Shown here one piece after another: positions 26,200-36,252 of a stretch of DNA of 64,000 nt. Each line of letters begins with the position of its first letter. Positions within the stretch are counted from its first letter, which is position 1. Where the stretch lies: the NCBI RefSeq assembly GCF_009830285.1, contig NZ_WUQX01000001.1, forward strand, positions 4,154,501-4,218,500, written 5' to 3'. Both the position numbers and the translations under genes were made by a program. Source of the stretch: Sporofaciens musculi. Lineage in GTDB: Bacteria > Bacillota > Clostridia > Lachnospirales > Lachnospiraceae. The notes beneath the pieces were generated by a model that had not been told where the DNA came from, ran no database searches, and saw only the letters and a list, made by a program, of their open reading frames with translations.

Positions 26200-26778
26200 T
26201 TAGTATAGCGTCCTCCTGATTAGCCCCCTCAGCTTCGCCGCCACACTCACCGCTGCCACACAGAGAATAAAATCCTCCCCCACAGTCAGCAAAAAGCATT
26301 GAAACAAAAGAATCTGCCACGTAACCTCCTGAGAGATTAAAATGCGGCAGACCAGCCAATAATACAGCATCCCGATTCCATAATACACCAATAATCCTGC
26401 TGTCGAAACCAGCAGTAATTTCATATAATTCAGAATCCGAATGTTTTCACACATCCAGGCCATCATATACGCTGACACAGCGAAACCAAGCAAATATCCG
26501 AACGTAGGGCGAAGCAGATAAGACGGCCCGCCCCCTGCTGCAAATACAGGCACTCCTGAAAGTCCAACCAGAAGATATACCCCCACGCTGGCCCCCGCCA
26601 GCCTCTTATTCAGCAGAAGCCCTGCCAGCAGAACGAAGAACCACTGTAACGTAAAATGCATGGGAAAAGGTTCTGTGGGCAGCGTTACCTTAATAAAGGC
26701 TCCGGAGGCAATGAGCGCCGCAAATAAACCACCTGCGGTCATCTCCCGAATCGATAAAAACTGTCTCTCATTTAACAT
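26200..26778 (-). CDS. bioY: Biotin transporter BioY
   Basis: ATG 26778 is six bases after GGAG; a TTG four codons upstream is less likely. The 192-residue membrane protein has about six hydrophobic helices and the BioY pattern TLQWFFVLLAGLLLNKRLAGASVGVYLLVG cut here into its parts (LQWFFVLLAG and GVYLLVGLSGVPVFA) followed by GGGPSYLLRPTFGYLLGF. It is the biotin-binding S component of an ECF transporter. Its position in the series that includes AccB, the main biotinylated protein, makes metabolic sense. The energising EcfAT genes are not here. Confidence 0.94.
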   Translation of the reverse strand: MLNERQFLSIREMTAGGLFAALIASGAFIKVTLPTEPFPMHFTLQWFFVLLAGLLLNKRLAGASVGVYLLVGLSGVPVFAAGGGPSYLLRPTFGYLLGFAVSAYMMAWMCENIRILNYMKLLLVSTAGLLVYYGIGMLYYWLVCRILISQEVTWQILLFQCFLLTVGEDFILCVAAVSVAAKLRGLIRRTLY

Positions 26779-26799
26779 ATTTTTCTCCAACGCACAGAT

Positions 26800-26837
26800 G
26801 ATTCACCCGTCTTAGCATCTTCCAAGACAGGTGAATC
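26800..26837 (-). promoter_or_regulatory. Inverted repeat between sirtuin gene and bioY
   Basis: GATTCACC (26800-26807) plus GTCTT pair with AAGAC plus GGTGAATC (26824-26837). No T-run follows on the minus strand, so it is either a weak terminator/attenuator before bioY or an mRNA-processing hairpin. Confidence 0.5.
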
Positions 26838-26848
26838 ATAATCAAACT

Positions 26849-27577
26849 TTATCTTACCGTAATCTGCTTCAGCACTTCCCCAATCGGCGCCCCTATCGTA
26901 AGCTCGGCCCCGACCTCCCTTGCCGTCGCGCTCTTATTGATTACAACCAGATGTTTTCCACGGAAATAATCAATAAAGCTCGCCGCAGGATAAACCACCA
27001 GCGAAGTTCCTCCAATAATCAGCGTATCCGCGCTGCCAATCGCCTGGATACTCCTCTTTATCACTGTAGAGTCAAGCCCCTCCTCATAAAGAACAACATC
27101 CGGCTTCACCACCCCGCCGCATGAGCACTTGGGAACCCCTTCAGAGTTCTTCACATATGCCGCGTCATAGAAATGACCGCACTTCTGACAATAGTTACGA
27201 AGGATGCTGCCATGTAATTCCAGTACGTTCCGACTGCCCGCCGCCTGATGAAGCCCGTCGATGTTCTGGGTAATCACAGCCGATAATTTCCCTGCCGCCT
27301 CAAGCTCGGCAAGCTTTAAGTGAGCCGGATTGGGCTTCGCCTCCAGAAACATCATCTTCTCTTTGTAGAATTCATAGAACCCTTTTGTATTCTGGACGAA
27401 AAAGCTGTGGCTTACAATCTGCTCTGGAGAATACCGATATTCCTGGTGATACAGACCGTCCGCACTCCTGAAATCCGGAATATTACTCTCGGTGGATACG
27501 CCTGCCCCTCCGAAAAACACCATATTGCTGCTGTCGTCTATAATCTCCTGCAGCTTTTTTACTTCTTCCTCATACAT
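26849..27577 (-). CDS. NAD-dependent protein deacylase, sirtuin family
   Basis: ATG 27577 (MYEEEVKKLQEII) is preceded by GAGGGAGAGCC. The 242-residue protein has the NAD motif FFGGAGVSTESNIPDFRS, ITQNIDGLH, the catalytic His in ELHGS and a Cys4 zinc site (CQKCGHF and CSCGG). It removes acetyl or related acyl groups from lysines. It lies between a FabT-type regulator gene and bioY in the fatty acid series, which suggests a link between acyl-CoA supply and protein acylation (inference). Confidence 0.94.
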   Translation of the reverse strand: MYEEEVKKLQEIIDDSSNMVFFGGAGVSTESNIPDFRSADGLYHQEYRYSPEQIVSHSFFVQNTKGFYEFYKEKMMFLEAKPNPAHLKLAELEAAGKLSAVITQNIDGLHQAAGSRNVLELHGSILRNYCQKCGHFYDAAYVKNSEGVPKCSCGGVVKPDVVLYEEGLDSTVIKRSIQAIGSADTLIIGGTSLVVYPAASFIDYFRGKHLVVINKSATAREVGAELTIGAPIGEVLKQITVR

Positions 27578-27597
27578 GGCTCTCCCTCTCTTTCCTC

Positions 27598-28053
27598 TCA
27601 CCGTTCTTTTTTCTTACTATAGCCGGCAAAAAACTCCGCCAATGCGTCCAGGGTCTTTAAAAGCACCGGCATCTCCGTCTCGTCCAGCTTATCCACTACA
27701 GCCTGGGTCATCTGCCTGTGATAGTCCTCATGATGCCTGAAGGCTCTAATTCCCTTCGGAGTCAGCTTCACGAACACCACCCTTCTGTCTTCCTCGCTTC
27801 TGTGGCGTTCTACATATTTTTTATTCACAAGGCTATTCATGGCGGTCGTCAGAGAACCCACTGTAATATTCAGCTTCCTGGCAATGGAAGACATATTCTT
27901 ACCGTCTCCTGTGCCGACTGCCTCGATGACATGCATATCATTATTGGTCAGATCCTTGAATTCCTCCGTAATGATCGCCTTCTCCTCAAGCTCCCAAATC
28001 TCGTTGATAAGATTTACCAGGACATTATTAATCGTCACATATGCCTTATCCAT
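27598..28053 (-). CDS. fabT: MarR-family repressor of fatty acid synthesis (FabT-like)
   Basis: The 151-residue winged-helix protein has a recognition region MSSIARKLNITVGSLTTAMNSLVNKKYVER and the wing SEEDRRVVFVKLTPKG. The sequence resembles FabT of streptococci and lactobacilli, which binds TATTTTGA-type palindromes when loaded with acyl-ACP. Such palindromes bracket the fabH promoter in this window at 38555-38573 and 38600-38618, and the gene is in the same series of genes. It should repress the whole cluster when long-chain acyl-ACP accumulates. In most fab clusters fabT is first; here it is near the end. Confidence 0.85.
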   Translation of the reverse strand: MDKAYVTINNVLVNLINEIWELEEKAIITEEFKDLTNNDMHVIEAVGTGDGKNMSSIARKLNITVGSLTTAMNSLVNKKYVERHRSEEDRRVVFVKLTPKGIRAFRHHEDYHRQMTQAVVDKLDETEMPVLLKTLDALAEFFAGYSKKKER

Positions 28054-28108
28054 TCCTAAACTCCTTAATCTGCCAAGTTCACAGTCTCGCTATTCTCTAT
28101 TATACCCT

Positions 28109-29170
28109 CTAGGGCATCAGAGAATCAATAACTTCTTTTACAGTTTCCAATCCTTTTGCTTTATAAGCATAGGCGCCGCAGAACAATAACGCATCATCCA
28201 CCTCACCTTTAGCCCCATGAATCAGAGCATCCGTAATACAGTAGGGAATATCTGCCGGATTACAGTGATTCAGACAGCGATGACATGGACTGTGGGAAAT
28301 TCGTTGGCCTGCCATAACCTTTTTCATAAATGGATTCATAATCGCCCTGCCAGGCATCCCAACAGGACTTTTTACGATAGCGATATCCTCTTTTTTCGCG
28401 TTAATATATGCCTCCTTGTAGCGGATATCGGCGTCGCACTCCTCTGTAGTAACGAATCTTGTGGCTACCTGTATAGCGCTGACTCCAAGGGAAAAGGCAT
28501 GCATAGCCTGTTCACGATTCTCAATCCCGCCTCCAAGGGCAACGGGTATGCTGCATTTAAATTGTTCCTCGTACATTTTCACAGTATCCAGAACCTTCCG
28601 TACTTCTAAATCGTACGCCTCATCCTTTCCATAGTCTGTAAGCTGCTCCTTTGAAAATCCCAGATGACCGCCTGCTTTCGGCCCTTCCATCACCAACAAA
28701 TCCGGCATACGTCCGTACTTCTTCCCCCAATATTTCAAAATAACCTTCGCGGATTTCTCCGTAGATACAATCGGAGCCAGCTTCACATCAGACTCTCCCG
28801 CAATCTTCGGCAAATCCATAGGCAGTCCTGCTCCGGAAATAATCATGTCTGCCCCTGCGTCAATCGCCGCCCTCACATACTCCTCATAACATCGCATCGC
28901 CACCATGAGATTGAACCCGATGATTCCCTTTGGCGCGATTGCCCTTGCCTTCTCATATTCTTTCTTAATTGCCCTTAGATTGGCCGCTTTGGGGTCCGTA
29001 TCAAAATCCGGCTCCCGAAAACCAATCTGGGCGGCAGAGATTACCCCAATGCCGCCCACTTTCGCAACTGCTCCTGCCAGATTTCCAAGACTGATGCCTA
29101 CTCCCATTCCTCCCTGCAAAATCGGAACCTCTGCTTCTATATTTCCTATTTTTAACCTATGCTCTTTCAT
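28109..29170 (-). CDS. NAD(P)H-dependent flavin oxidoreductase / nitronate monooxygenase family
   Basis: ATG 29170 follows TAGGAGAATAACC. Of 353 residues, the FMN-binding barrel shows PILQGGMGVGISLGNLAG, the GAGLPMDLPKIAG loop, GPKAGGHLGF and VALGGGIENREQ. The C-terminal CHRCLNHCNPADIPYC has four cysteines that could form an Fe-S or zinc site. It is a FabK relative but longer and lacks FabK-specific spacing, and a true FabK is encoded upstream. Its place between accDA and fabT suggests a role in acyl-chain reduction or in protecting against nitronates. The exact reaction cannot be told. Confidence 0.8.
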   Translation of the reverse strand: MKEHRLKIGNIEAEVPILQGGMGVGISLGNLAGAVAKVGGIGVISAAQIGFREPDFDTDPKAANLRAIKKEYEKARAIAPKGIIGFNLMVAMRCYEEYVRAAIDAGADMIISGAGLPMDLPKIAGESDVKLAPIVSTEKSAKVILKYWGKKYGRMPDLLVMEGPKAGGHLGFSKEQLTDYGKDEAYDLEVRKVLDTVKMYEEQFKCSIPVALGGGIENREQAMHAFSLGVSAIQVATRFVTTEECDADIRYKEAYINAKKEDIAIVKSPVGMPGRAIMNPFMKKVMAGQRISHSPCHRCLNHCNPADIPYCITDALIHGAKGEVDDALLFCGAYAYKAKGLETVKEVIDSLMP

Positions 29171-29202
29171 GGTTATTCTCCTACTCTCGCAAGCCATGCA
29201 CA

Positions 29203-30930
29203 TCACATCTTGCGGAATCTGTCATATCTGTGTTCCATAAGCTCTGCCTCAGACATTTTACCGTATCGCTTCAAAAATTCTTCTATCTTATCTGCCAGCC
29301 TGCATGTTACCTCTTTCAGATTTTCAATGGTATAGGGGGCTGGTTCTGCAAACACCTGCTCCACGATTCCCATCTGATACAAATCCTCAGCCGTCAGCCT
29401 CATTACATCCGCCGCGTCCTTTGCTTTAGAGCTGTCTTTCCAAAGGATACTGGCGAAGCCCTCCGGAGACAGAATGGAATAGACGGAGTTTTCAAGCATC
29501 CACACTTCATCTGCCGTCGCCATGGCAAGCGCGCCGCCGCTTCCCCCTTCTCCAATAATAATAGAAAGTACCGGAGCCTTTAAGCCGGACATCTCATAAA
29601 TATTTCTGGCTATCGCTTCTCCCTGCCCCCGTTCTTCTGCCTCAAGCCCGCAAAACGCGCCCGGAGTGTCCACAAAGCAGATGACCGGCCGGCAGAACTT
29701 TTCTGCCTGCTTCATCAGCCGCAGGGCTTTTCTATATCCGTCCGGAGACGGCATACCGAAATTACGCTCAATATTCTCCTTAGTGTTCGTTCCCTTCGCC
29801 TGTGCAATCACCGTCACCGGAAGTCCCCGAAACCTGCCAATACCTCCGATAATGGCCTTGTCGTCCGCAAAATACCGATCACCATGGAGTTCTATAAAGT
29901 CTGTGAACAATTCCCTGATATAATCGCTTCCCACCGGACGGTCCTTCATACGTGACAACTGGACCCGATCCCAGGCTTTGGCAAGTTTATTATTGACAGC
30001 CGCATCGCCCAAAGAGGCTTTTTCACCTTCCTCCTCAGCGCCTGCCGCTTCCCTATCATTCCAGGCTTTTCCATCTTCATGCAGCCTCAAAATCTGCGAA
30101 AGTGTTTCCTTCAACTGATGCCGTTCTACAATACCGTCTATAAAACCATGCTCCAGAAGAAACTCTGACCGTTGAAAGCCCTTCGGCAGCTTCTGTCCAA
30201 TGGTCTGCTCAATCACTCTGGGTCCCGCAAATCCAATCAATGCCTTTGGCTCAGCCAGAATCACATCACCCAGCATGGCGAAGCTGGCCGTCACGCCGCC
30301 GGTGGTGGGGTCCGTCAAAACACTGATGTACAGAAGCCCTGCGTCGCTGTGCCGCTTAAGCGCAGCCGAGGTCTTTGCCATCTGCATCAGTGAGATGATT
30401 CCCTCCTGCATCCTTGCTCCGCCGGAGCAGGCAAACAGAATGACTGGAAGCCCTTCTTTTGTGGCTCTCTCTACTGCTCTGGCAATCTTCTCGCCAACCG
30501 CTTCTCCCATGCTGGCCATAAGAAAACGTCCATCGCAGACACCTAATACCACTTCTGTTCCGTCAATTTGCGCCTTTCCTGTGACGACTGCCTCCTTAAG
30601 ACCTGTCTTCTCCTGAAGCGTGCTTAACTTCTCCTCATATCCCTTATACTGAAGGGGATTCGGGGCTGTGAGGCACTCATCCCATTCCTCGAATGTTCCG
30701 GCGTCTACCACCATCTCAATCCGGCGGTATGCGTGTACCCGAAAATATCCTCCGCATTTAGGGCAGATATAATAGTCGTCCTTCACATCTTTTGCAATGA
30801 TTGCGCCGCCGCATTTATTACATTTCCGCAAAAGCCCCTCCGGCACCTCCGGTTTTGTCAAATTCAACGAAATATATCCTTTTCTTCCAGACGAAATCCT
30901 GGTCTTTTTAAACACATTGTCCAGCTTCAT
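29203..30930 (-). CDS. accDA: Acetyl-CoA carboxylase carboxyltransferase, fused beta and alpha subunits
   Basis: Residues 1-285 match AccD: zinc ribbon CNKCGGAII...CPKCGGYF and the crotonase-like [19 protein letters not shown]. Residues 310-575 match Acc[39 protein letters not shown] and [11 protein letters not shown]. The two subunits are separate polypeptides in E. coli and most bacteria. Here a linker of about 25 residues ([14 protein letters not shown]) joins them in one frame without a stop. It transfers the carboxyl group from carboxybiotin-AccB to acetyl-CoA. The start overlaps the accC stop by 4 bp. Confidence 0.95.
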   Translation of the reverse strand: MKLDNVFKKTRISSGRKGYISLNLTKPEVPEGLLRKCNKCGGAIIAKDVKDDYYICPKCGGYFRVHAYRRIEMVVDAGTFEEWDECLTAPNPLQYKGYEEKLSTLQEKTGLKEAVVTGKAQIDGTEVVLGVCDGRFLMASMGEAVGEKIARAVERATKEGLPVILFACSGGARMQEGIISLMQMAKTSAALKRHSDAGLLYISVLTDPTTGGVTASFAMLGDVILAEPKALIGFAGPRVIEQTIGQKLPKGFQRSEFLLEHGFIDGIVERHQLKETLSQILRLHEDGKAWNDREAAGAEEEGEKASLGDAAVNNKLAKAWDRVQLSRMKDRPVGSDYIRELFTDFIELHGDRYFADDKAIIGGIGRFRGLPVTVIAQAKGTNTKENIERNFGMPSPDGYRKALRLMKQAEKFCRPVICFVDTPGAFCGLEAEERGQGEAIARNIYEMSGLKAPVLSIIIGEGGSGGALAMATADEVWMLENSVYSILSPEGFASILWKDSSKAKDAADVMRLTAEDLYQMGIVEQVFAEPAPYTIENLKEVTCRLADKIEEFLKRYGKMSEAELMEHRYDRFRKM

Positions 30931-32276
30931 AAAATGTTCCCTTCATTTTCCGCTATAAACTCAATATCAAAATTACCTGAAAGATAATCCGGCTGACTTA
31001 AAATCTCATACTGGTAGTCCACATTGGTTTCAATTCCCTCAATGATTACCTCTCCTAAGGCGCTTTGCATCTTTCTGACTGCTTCGCCCCGATTCTTCGC
31101 CCATACAATCAGCTTTGCCACCATAGAGTCATAGTAGGGTGGAATGGTATACCCGCTGTAAATAGCAGAGTCAATGCGGATTCCTTTCCCGCCCGGCAGA
31201 TACATATCCGTAATCGTTCCGGGAGACGGCCTGAAGCCCTTGGCTGGATTCTCTGCATTAATCCGACATTCGATGGCATGACCTGTCAGGCGAATATCCC
31301 TTTGGGTAAACGGAAGCTTTTTTCCAGATGCAATCCGAATCTGTTCCTTGATTAAATCGATTCCGGTCACCCATTCTGTCACCGGATGCTCCACCTGTAT
31401 ACGGGTATTCATTTCCATAAAATAAAAGTTCCCGCTTTTTTCCAGAAGAAACTCGATGGTTCCGGCATTCTGATAGCCTGCCGCCTTGGCCGCCTTAACC
31501 GCCGCCTCTCCCATCTTCTCCCTAAGCTTTTCTGATAGGGCGACGGATGGCGACTCCTCTAACATCTTCTGGTGATTACGCTGGATAGAACAGTCGCGCT
31601 CGCCTAAGTGCACCACATTCCCGTAATGGTCCGCCAAAATCTGGAACTCAATATGCCTTGGATGCTGTACAAAATGCTCGATATACATGGTGTTGTCACC
31701 AAAGGCCATCTGGGTTTCCTTCTGTGCAGTCTGGAAGCTCTGCTCAAATTCCTCTGGCCCGTTGGCAACGCGCATCCCTTTTCCGCCGCCGCCAAGCGCT
31801 GCCTTTACAATGACCGGATAGCCGATTTCCTCTGCAATCCTGGCCCCTGTTTTGGCGTCATAGATTGGCTCTGTGCTTCCAGGAATGACCGGAACGCCAG
31901 CCTCTGCCATAGTGTTCCTTGCCTCCTGCTTGTTTCCAAGCTTTCCAATGACTTTAGAATCCGGACCGATAAATGTAATGTTACAGTGCTCACACAGCTC
32001 TGCAAATCTGCTGTTTTCCGACAGAAAACCAAAACCTGGATGTATGGCGTCAGCGCCTGTTATAATAGTTGCGCTGATGATGCGGTCCATACTCAGATAG
32101 CTTTCCGAGGATGGAGCCGGACCGATACAGACTGACTCGTCCGCAAGCTTTGTATGGAGTGCTTCCCTGTCCGCCTCTGAATATACTGCAACCGTCTCGA
32201 TTCCCATTTCCCTGCAGGCGCGGATAATGCGCACAGCAATCTCGCCGCGATTGGCAATTAATACTTTTTTAATCAT
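30927..32276 (-). CDS. accC: Acetyl-CoA carboxylase biotin carboxylase
   Basis: Start at [18 protein letters not shown] (32276) with AGGTGGAATAC upstream. ATP-grasp features are all present: [24 protein letters not shown] and [13 protein letters not shown]. The length of 449 residues is standard. It carboxylates the biotin of AccB using ATP and bicarbonate. Confidence 0.97.
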   Translation of the reverse strand: MIKKVLIANRGEIAVRIIRACREMGIETVAVYSEADREALHTKLADESVCIGPAPSSESYLSMDRIISATIITGADAIHPGFGFLSENSRFAELCEHCNITFIGPDSKVIGKLGNKQEARNTMAEAGVPVIPGSTEPIYDAKTGARIAEEIGYPVIVKAALGGGGKGMRVANGPEEFEQSFQTAQKETQMAFGDNTMYIEHFVQHPRHIEFQILADHYGNVVHLGERDCSIQRNHQKMLEESPSVALSEKLREKMGEAAVKAAKAAGYQNAGTIEFLLEKSGNFYFMEMNTRIQVEHPVTEWVTGIDLIKEQIRIASGKKLPFTQRDIRLTGHAIECRINAENPAKGFRPSPGTITDMYLPGGKGIRIDSAIYSGYTIPPYYDSMVAKLIVWAKNRGEAVRKMQSALGEVIIEGIETNVDYQYEILSQPDYLSGNFDIEFIAENEGNIL

Positions 32277-32285
32277 GTATTCCAC

Positions 32286-32711
32286 CTATCCAATCATAAA
32301 TGTCAATTCTGCTGCGACAACTGTTTTTCCATCCACACTGGCAACGGCCTCGCCTATGCCTACGGGTCCTTTCTGCCTGATGATGCGTGTTTCCAGACGA
32401 ACCTTGTCGCCCGGTACGATTTTGCCCTTAAACTTACATTTATTGATTCCGCCAAAGTAAGCCGTCTTTCCCTTGTTTTCCTCCACACTCAGGATTGCGA
32501 CCGCTCCCACCTGAGCCAGCGCCTCCACGGTCAGAACCCCTGGCATCACAGGCTCCTTTGGAAAATGTCCGGCAAAAAATTCCTCACGGTAGGTGACGCA
32601 TTTGTATCCTATGGCAAATGTTCCTGGCTGGTAATCCTCAATGTAGTCAATGAGGAGAAAGGGATGTCTGTGAGGGATAATTTCCTTAATTTGATTAATA
32701 TTTAAATGCAT
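32286..32711 (-). CDS. fabZ: 3-hydroxyacyl-ACP dehydratase FabZ
   Basis: The 141-residue hot-dog fold protein has the catalytic His in IIPHRHPFLLID and Glu in PGVLTVEALAQVGA. It dehydrates 3-hydroxyacyl-ACP to trans-2-enoyl-ACP. No FabA, FabM or FabN is nearby, so the source of unsaturated fatty acids is not explained by this cluster. Confidence 0.97.
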   Translation of the reverse strand: MHLNINQIKEIIPHRHPFLLIDYIEDYQPGTFAIGYKCVTYREEFFAGHFPKEPVMPGVLTVEALAQVGAVAILSVEENKGKTAYFGGINKCKFKGKIVPGDKVRLETRIIRQKGPVGIGEAVASVDGKTVVAAELTFMIG

Positions 32712-32730
32712 GATAACCTCCCTGCTTGGA

Positions 32731-33243
32731 CTAACGGATTCGGAACAGGGGCTGACCGTATTCTACCGGCTTCCCATTCTCCACCAATATCTCCGCAACC
32801 GTTCCATCATACTCGCTCTCAATCTCATTCATCAGCTTCATTGCCTCGATAATTGCCAAGGTCTGTCCCTTCTTAACGGTATCACCCACCGTCACGAACG
32901 GAGCCCCATCCTCAGAAGGGGCGGCATAGAAGGTTCCCACTAACGGAGATTCCACAATTTTTCCTTCCGGAATTCGGTCCCCATTTTCCAAGGCGCCGCC
33001 GGCTTTCGCTTCTTCTGTCCCAGACGGGGAATTCATCATATTCCCAGCAGCCTGAGGCGCCAGGCTCATGACAGAAGCCCCATCCTCAGAACTGTACATA
33101 TTCGTCCCTGATGCCGCAACCACCTGAATCTGTTCCTTTTTCTTCGTAAGATGCAGCTTCATTCCATTTTCTTCATATTTCATTCCGGTCAGCTCAGATG
33201 CAGACACGGTTTCTATTAATTTAATCAGGTTTTCTATCTCCAT
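32731..33243 (-). CDS. accB: Biotin carboxyl carrier protein of acetyl-CoA carboxylase
   Basis: Start [17 protein letters not shown] at 33243. Residues 1-45 form the N-terminal helical region, then a Ser/Ala/Gly/Pro-rich linker, then the biotinyl domain from about 95 with [10 protein letters not shown], where Lys carries biotin. The length is 170 residues. It depends on BirA (not in window) and on biotin supplied by BioY. Confidence 0.96.
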   Translation of the reverse strand: MEIENLIKLIETVSASELTGMKYEENGMKLHLTKKKEQIQVVAASGTNMYSSEDGASVMSLAPQAAGNMMNSPSGTEEAKAGGALENGDRIPEGKIVESPLVGTFYAAPSEDGAPFVTVGDTVKKGQTLAIIEAMKLMNEIESEYDGTVAEILVENGKPVEYGQPLFRIR

Positions 33244-33258
33244 ATGCTTTTGCATCTC

Positions 33259-34497
33259 CTACCCGTCATATTTTTTCAAAAGCAGCGTAGCATTATGTCC
33301 GCCAAATCCCAGAGAATTGGTGAGGGCATAAGTTACGTCCTTCTCAATCGGCGCGCCAATCGCATAATTTAGGTCGCATTCCTCGTCCGTCCTCCTGGTT
33401 CCCACAGTCTGATGGATAAATCCGTCTTCAATGGTCTTCACACAGGTAATAAACTCCACTCCGCCGGCAGCTCCCAACAGATGTCCAATCATGGATTTGG
33501 TCGAATTAATAACCACATCCTTGGCCGCGTCGCCAAAAGCCAGCTTGATTGCCCTTGTCTCGAACAAATCATTGTGATGGGTCCCTGTTCCATGGGCGTT
33601 GATGTAATCCACCTGGGACGGCAGAATCCCGCCTTCTTCCATAGCAAGGCTCATTGCCTTTGCCGCGCCTTCCCCGTCCTCTGCAGGAGAAGTAATGTGA
33701 AATGCGTCTCCGGTGGCGCCGTATCCCCTAACCTCTGCATAAATCTTTGCGCCTCGCGCTTTGGCATGTTCAAGTTCTTCTAAGACCACCACTCCGGCTC
33801 CTTCTCCCAGTACGAAGCCGCCTCGTTCTTCGTCAAAAGGCAGAGACGCCCGCAAAGGATCGCTGGAGGTGGACAATGCCGTCAGACTTGTGAAGCCGGC
33901 AACTCCCGTAGGGCAGATACAGCTCTCCGTACCGCCGGCAAACATAATGTCCGCATCACCGTACTGAATGGCGCGCAAAGCGTCTCCGATACAGTTAGTA
34001 CCTGACGCACAGGCTGTCACCACATTCGTACATTTTCCCTTCAGACCTAACTGAATGGAAATATTTCCCGCCGCCATATTGGAAATCATCAGAGGCACCA
34101 TCAGAGGATTTACCCTTGCGGGACCTTTCGTCAGAATCTTTTCATACTCACGCTCCACCACCTGCAGGCTTCCTATCCCAGAACCGACAATTACACCTGC
34201 CCGATAGGGGTCCTCCTTGTGAATGTCAAGGCCGGAATCCTGATACGCCTCCGCTGCCGCCACTACCGCATACTGTGAAAATAACTCCATACGCTTTGCC
34301 GCTTTGAAATCCATATGGTCTTTCGCAGAAAAGTCTTTGACCTCCGCCGCCAACTTTACCTTGTAATCAGAGGTGTCAAACTTAGTTATCTCACCGATTC
34401 CTACTTTTCCCTCTTTTACATTATTCCAGAACTCTTTCACAGTATTACCGATTGGCGTTACAGCGCCAAGTCCGGTCACTACAACTTTTCTTTTCAT
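33259..34497 (-). CDS. fabF: 3-oxoacyl-ACP synthase II
   Basis: The 412-residue thiolase-fold enzyme shows catalytic Cys163 in TACASGTNCIG, His in NAHGTGTHHND and His in KSMIGHLLGAAG. It extends acyl-ACP with malonyl-ACP and is the main elongation enzyme. A 75-nt gap separates it from fabG. Confidence 0.97.
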   Translation of the reverse strand: MKRKVVVTGLGAVTPIGNTVKEFWNNVKEGKVGIGEITKFDTSDYKVKLAAEVKDFSAKDHMDFKAAKRMELFSQYAVVAAAEAYQDSGLDIHKEDPYRAGVIVGSGIGSLQVVEREYEKILTKGPARVNPLMVPLMISNMAAGNISIQLGLKGKCTNVVTACASGTNCIGDALRAIQYGDADIMFAGGTESCICPTGVAGFTSLTALSTSSDPLRASLPFDEERGGFVLGEGAGVVVLEELEHAKARGAKIYAEVRGYGATGDAFHITSPAEDGEGAAKAMSLAMEEGGILPSQVDYINAHGTGTHHNDLFETRAIKLAFGDAAKDVVINSTKSMIGHLLGAAGGVEFITCVKTIEDGFIHQTVGTRRTDEECDLNYAIGAPIEKDVTYALTNSLGFGGHNATLLLKKYDG

Positions 34498-34571
34498 ACT
34501 CTGTCATTCCTTTCCAAGACATAAGACAAAATCCTGCTGCCGTTCATATCCTCTCCATAATAAACCAGAGA

Positions 34572-35312
34572 TTACATCACCATACCACCGTCTACATGAA
34601 GCACCTGTCCGGTAATATACCCTGCATCCTCTGACGCCAGAAATACGGCTGCCGCTGCTACCTGCTCTGGTTTCCCAAATCTGCCAAGAGGAATCTGTGC
34701 TACGGACGCATCCCGCACCTGTTGGGACAGAACATTTGTCATATCTGTCTCTATGAAGCCTGGCGCTATGGCGTTCACCGTAATGCCCCGCGAAGCAAGC
34801 TCCCTGGCGGCCGCCTTGGTAAGCCCAATGATTCCAGCTTTTGATGCGGCATAATTCGCCTGCCCTGCGTTCCCCGTCACTCCCACGACAGAGGACATAT
34901 TAATAATGCGCCCGCTTCTCTGCTTAAGCATCTGGCGGCTTGCAAACCGTATCGTGTTAAACGTGCCCTTCAGATTCGTATCAATCACCCTGTCGAACGC
35001 TTCCTCAGACATCTTCATCAGAAGCCCATCCTGGGTAACACCAGCATTGTTGACGAGGATATCAATATGCCCATATTCAGTAACCACATCCTTAAGAAAT
35101 GCTTCGCATTTCTCATAGTCAGACACATCGCACTGATAAACTGCCGCGCTGCCGCCCTCTGCTTCAATCTCCTGCTTCACTTGCTTGGCCCGTTCCGTTG
35201 AACCGTTATAATTAATGACCACAAATGCACCCATTGCAGCCATTCTTCGGGCAATAGCTCTGCCGATTCCCCGTGATGCGCCTGTCACAACTGCTACTTT
35301 TCCTTCTAACAT
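34572..35312 (-). CDS. fabG: 3-oxoacyl-ACP reductase
   Basis: This 246-residue short-chain dehydrogenase has NADP motif TGASRGIGRAIA, NNAG, Ser in NMSSVVG, and YAASK with catalytic Tyr and Lys. It reduces 3-oxoacyl-ACP. Confidence 0.97.
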   Translation of the reverse strand: MLEGKVAVVTGASRGIGRAIARRMAAMGAFVVINYNGSTERAKQVKQEIEAEGGSAAVYQCDVSDYEKCEAFLKDVVTEYGHIDILVNNAGVTQDGLLMKMSEEAFDRVIDTNLKGTFNTIRFASRQMLKQRSGRIINMSSVVGVTGNAGQANYAASKAGIIGLTKAAARELASRGITVNAIAPGFIETDMTNVLSQQVRDASVAQIPLGRFGKPEQVAAAAVFLASEDAGYITGQVLHVDGGMVM

Positions 35313-35331
35313 ACTTTACCCCGCCCCTTTC

Positions 35332-36252
35332 TTAGAATATACTTCTTGTTTTCTCCATATCTTCCCATGAGGAGATATTGTAAACCTTCACCTCACGATT
35401 AATCTTCTTCAGGAACCCTGCAAGGGTCTTTCCCGGACCAATCTCTACGAATGTGTCCACACCCTCCTGAAGCATGTATTCCATGCTCTGCATCCAACGG
35501 ACCGGAGAGCTCACCTGCTCCTTAAGAAGTCCCTTTGTCTCTGCAATGTCCTCAACCTTCTTTGCCGTCACGTTGGTCACGTAGGGAAGCTTTAGAGCAT
35601 GAAGGCTGACCGTATCAAGCTCACTTTCCAATTCTTCCCCTGCTGAAACAAGCATTGGAGAATGGAACGGACCGCTTACATTGAGCATCATTGCACGCTT
35701 TGCCCCCGCCTCTTTAAGCTTTACAGACGCATTTTCTACCGCCGCCAGCCTTCCGGTGATTACAATCTGTCCCGGACAGTTATAATTAGCAATAGTCACG
35801 TCGCCTTTCATCTTCTCAAGAACTTCCTCAATCTTACCTGCATCAAGTCCCATTACTGCACACATGCCGCCCTCGCCTGCCGGCACTGTGTTCTGCATCA
35901 AAATTCCTCTCTTACGCACCAGGCGGACAGCGTCCAAATCATCCATCCCTCCCGCCGCGGCAATGGCGCAATACTCGCCAAGGCTTAGGCCCGCCGTTAT
36001 ATCCGGTCTAAGTCCCCCTTCGTTTACAACCCGCGTCATGGCAAGACAGGTGGTGACAAGGGCCGCCTGGGTATATTCCGTAAGGTCAAGCCTGTCGTTC
36101 TCCTCAAAACAGAGGGCTTTCATATCCAAATCAAGCCTCTTGCTTGCTCCATCGAAGATTGCCCTTGCAGTCTCGCTCTTTTCATAAAAATCTGCACCCA
36201 TGCCTGCCTTTTGGGCGCCCTGCCCTGGATAGATAAATGCAATCTTAGACAT
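35332..36252 (-). CDS. fabD: Malonyl-CoA:ACP transacylase
   Basis: The 306-residue protein opens with IAFIYPGQGAQKAGMG and has nucleophile Ser90 in GLSLGEY and His in GPFHSPMLV. It loads malonyl groups onto ACP. Its start overlaps the fabK end by 8 bp, indicating coupled translation. Confidence 0.97.
   Translation of the reverse strand: MSKIAFIYPGQGAQKAGMGADFYEKSETARAIFDGASKRLDLDMKALCFEENDRLDLTEYTQAALVTTCLAMTRVVNEGGLRPDITAGLSLGEYCAIAAAGGMDDLDAVRLVRKRGILMQNTVPAGEGGMCAVMGLDAGKIEEVLEKMKGDVTIANYNCPGQIVITGRLAAVENASVKLKEAGAKRAMMLNVSGPFHSPMLVSAGEELESELDTVSLHALKLPYVTNVTAKKVEDIAETKGLLKEQVSSPVRWMQSMEYMLQEGVDTFVEIGPGKTLAGFLKKINREVKVYNISSWEDMEKTRSIF

Noticed and set aside
28109-29170. Calling the second flavin oxidoreductase FabK
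   Set aside because: It is longer, has a C-terminal four-Cys segment, and a better FabK lies at 36245-37183.
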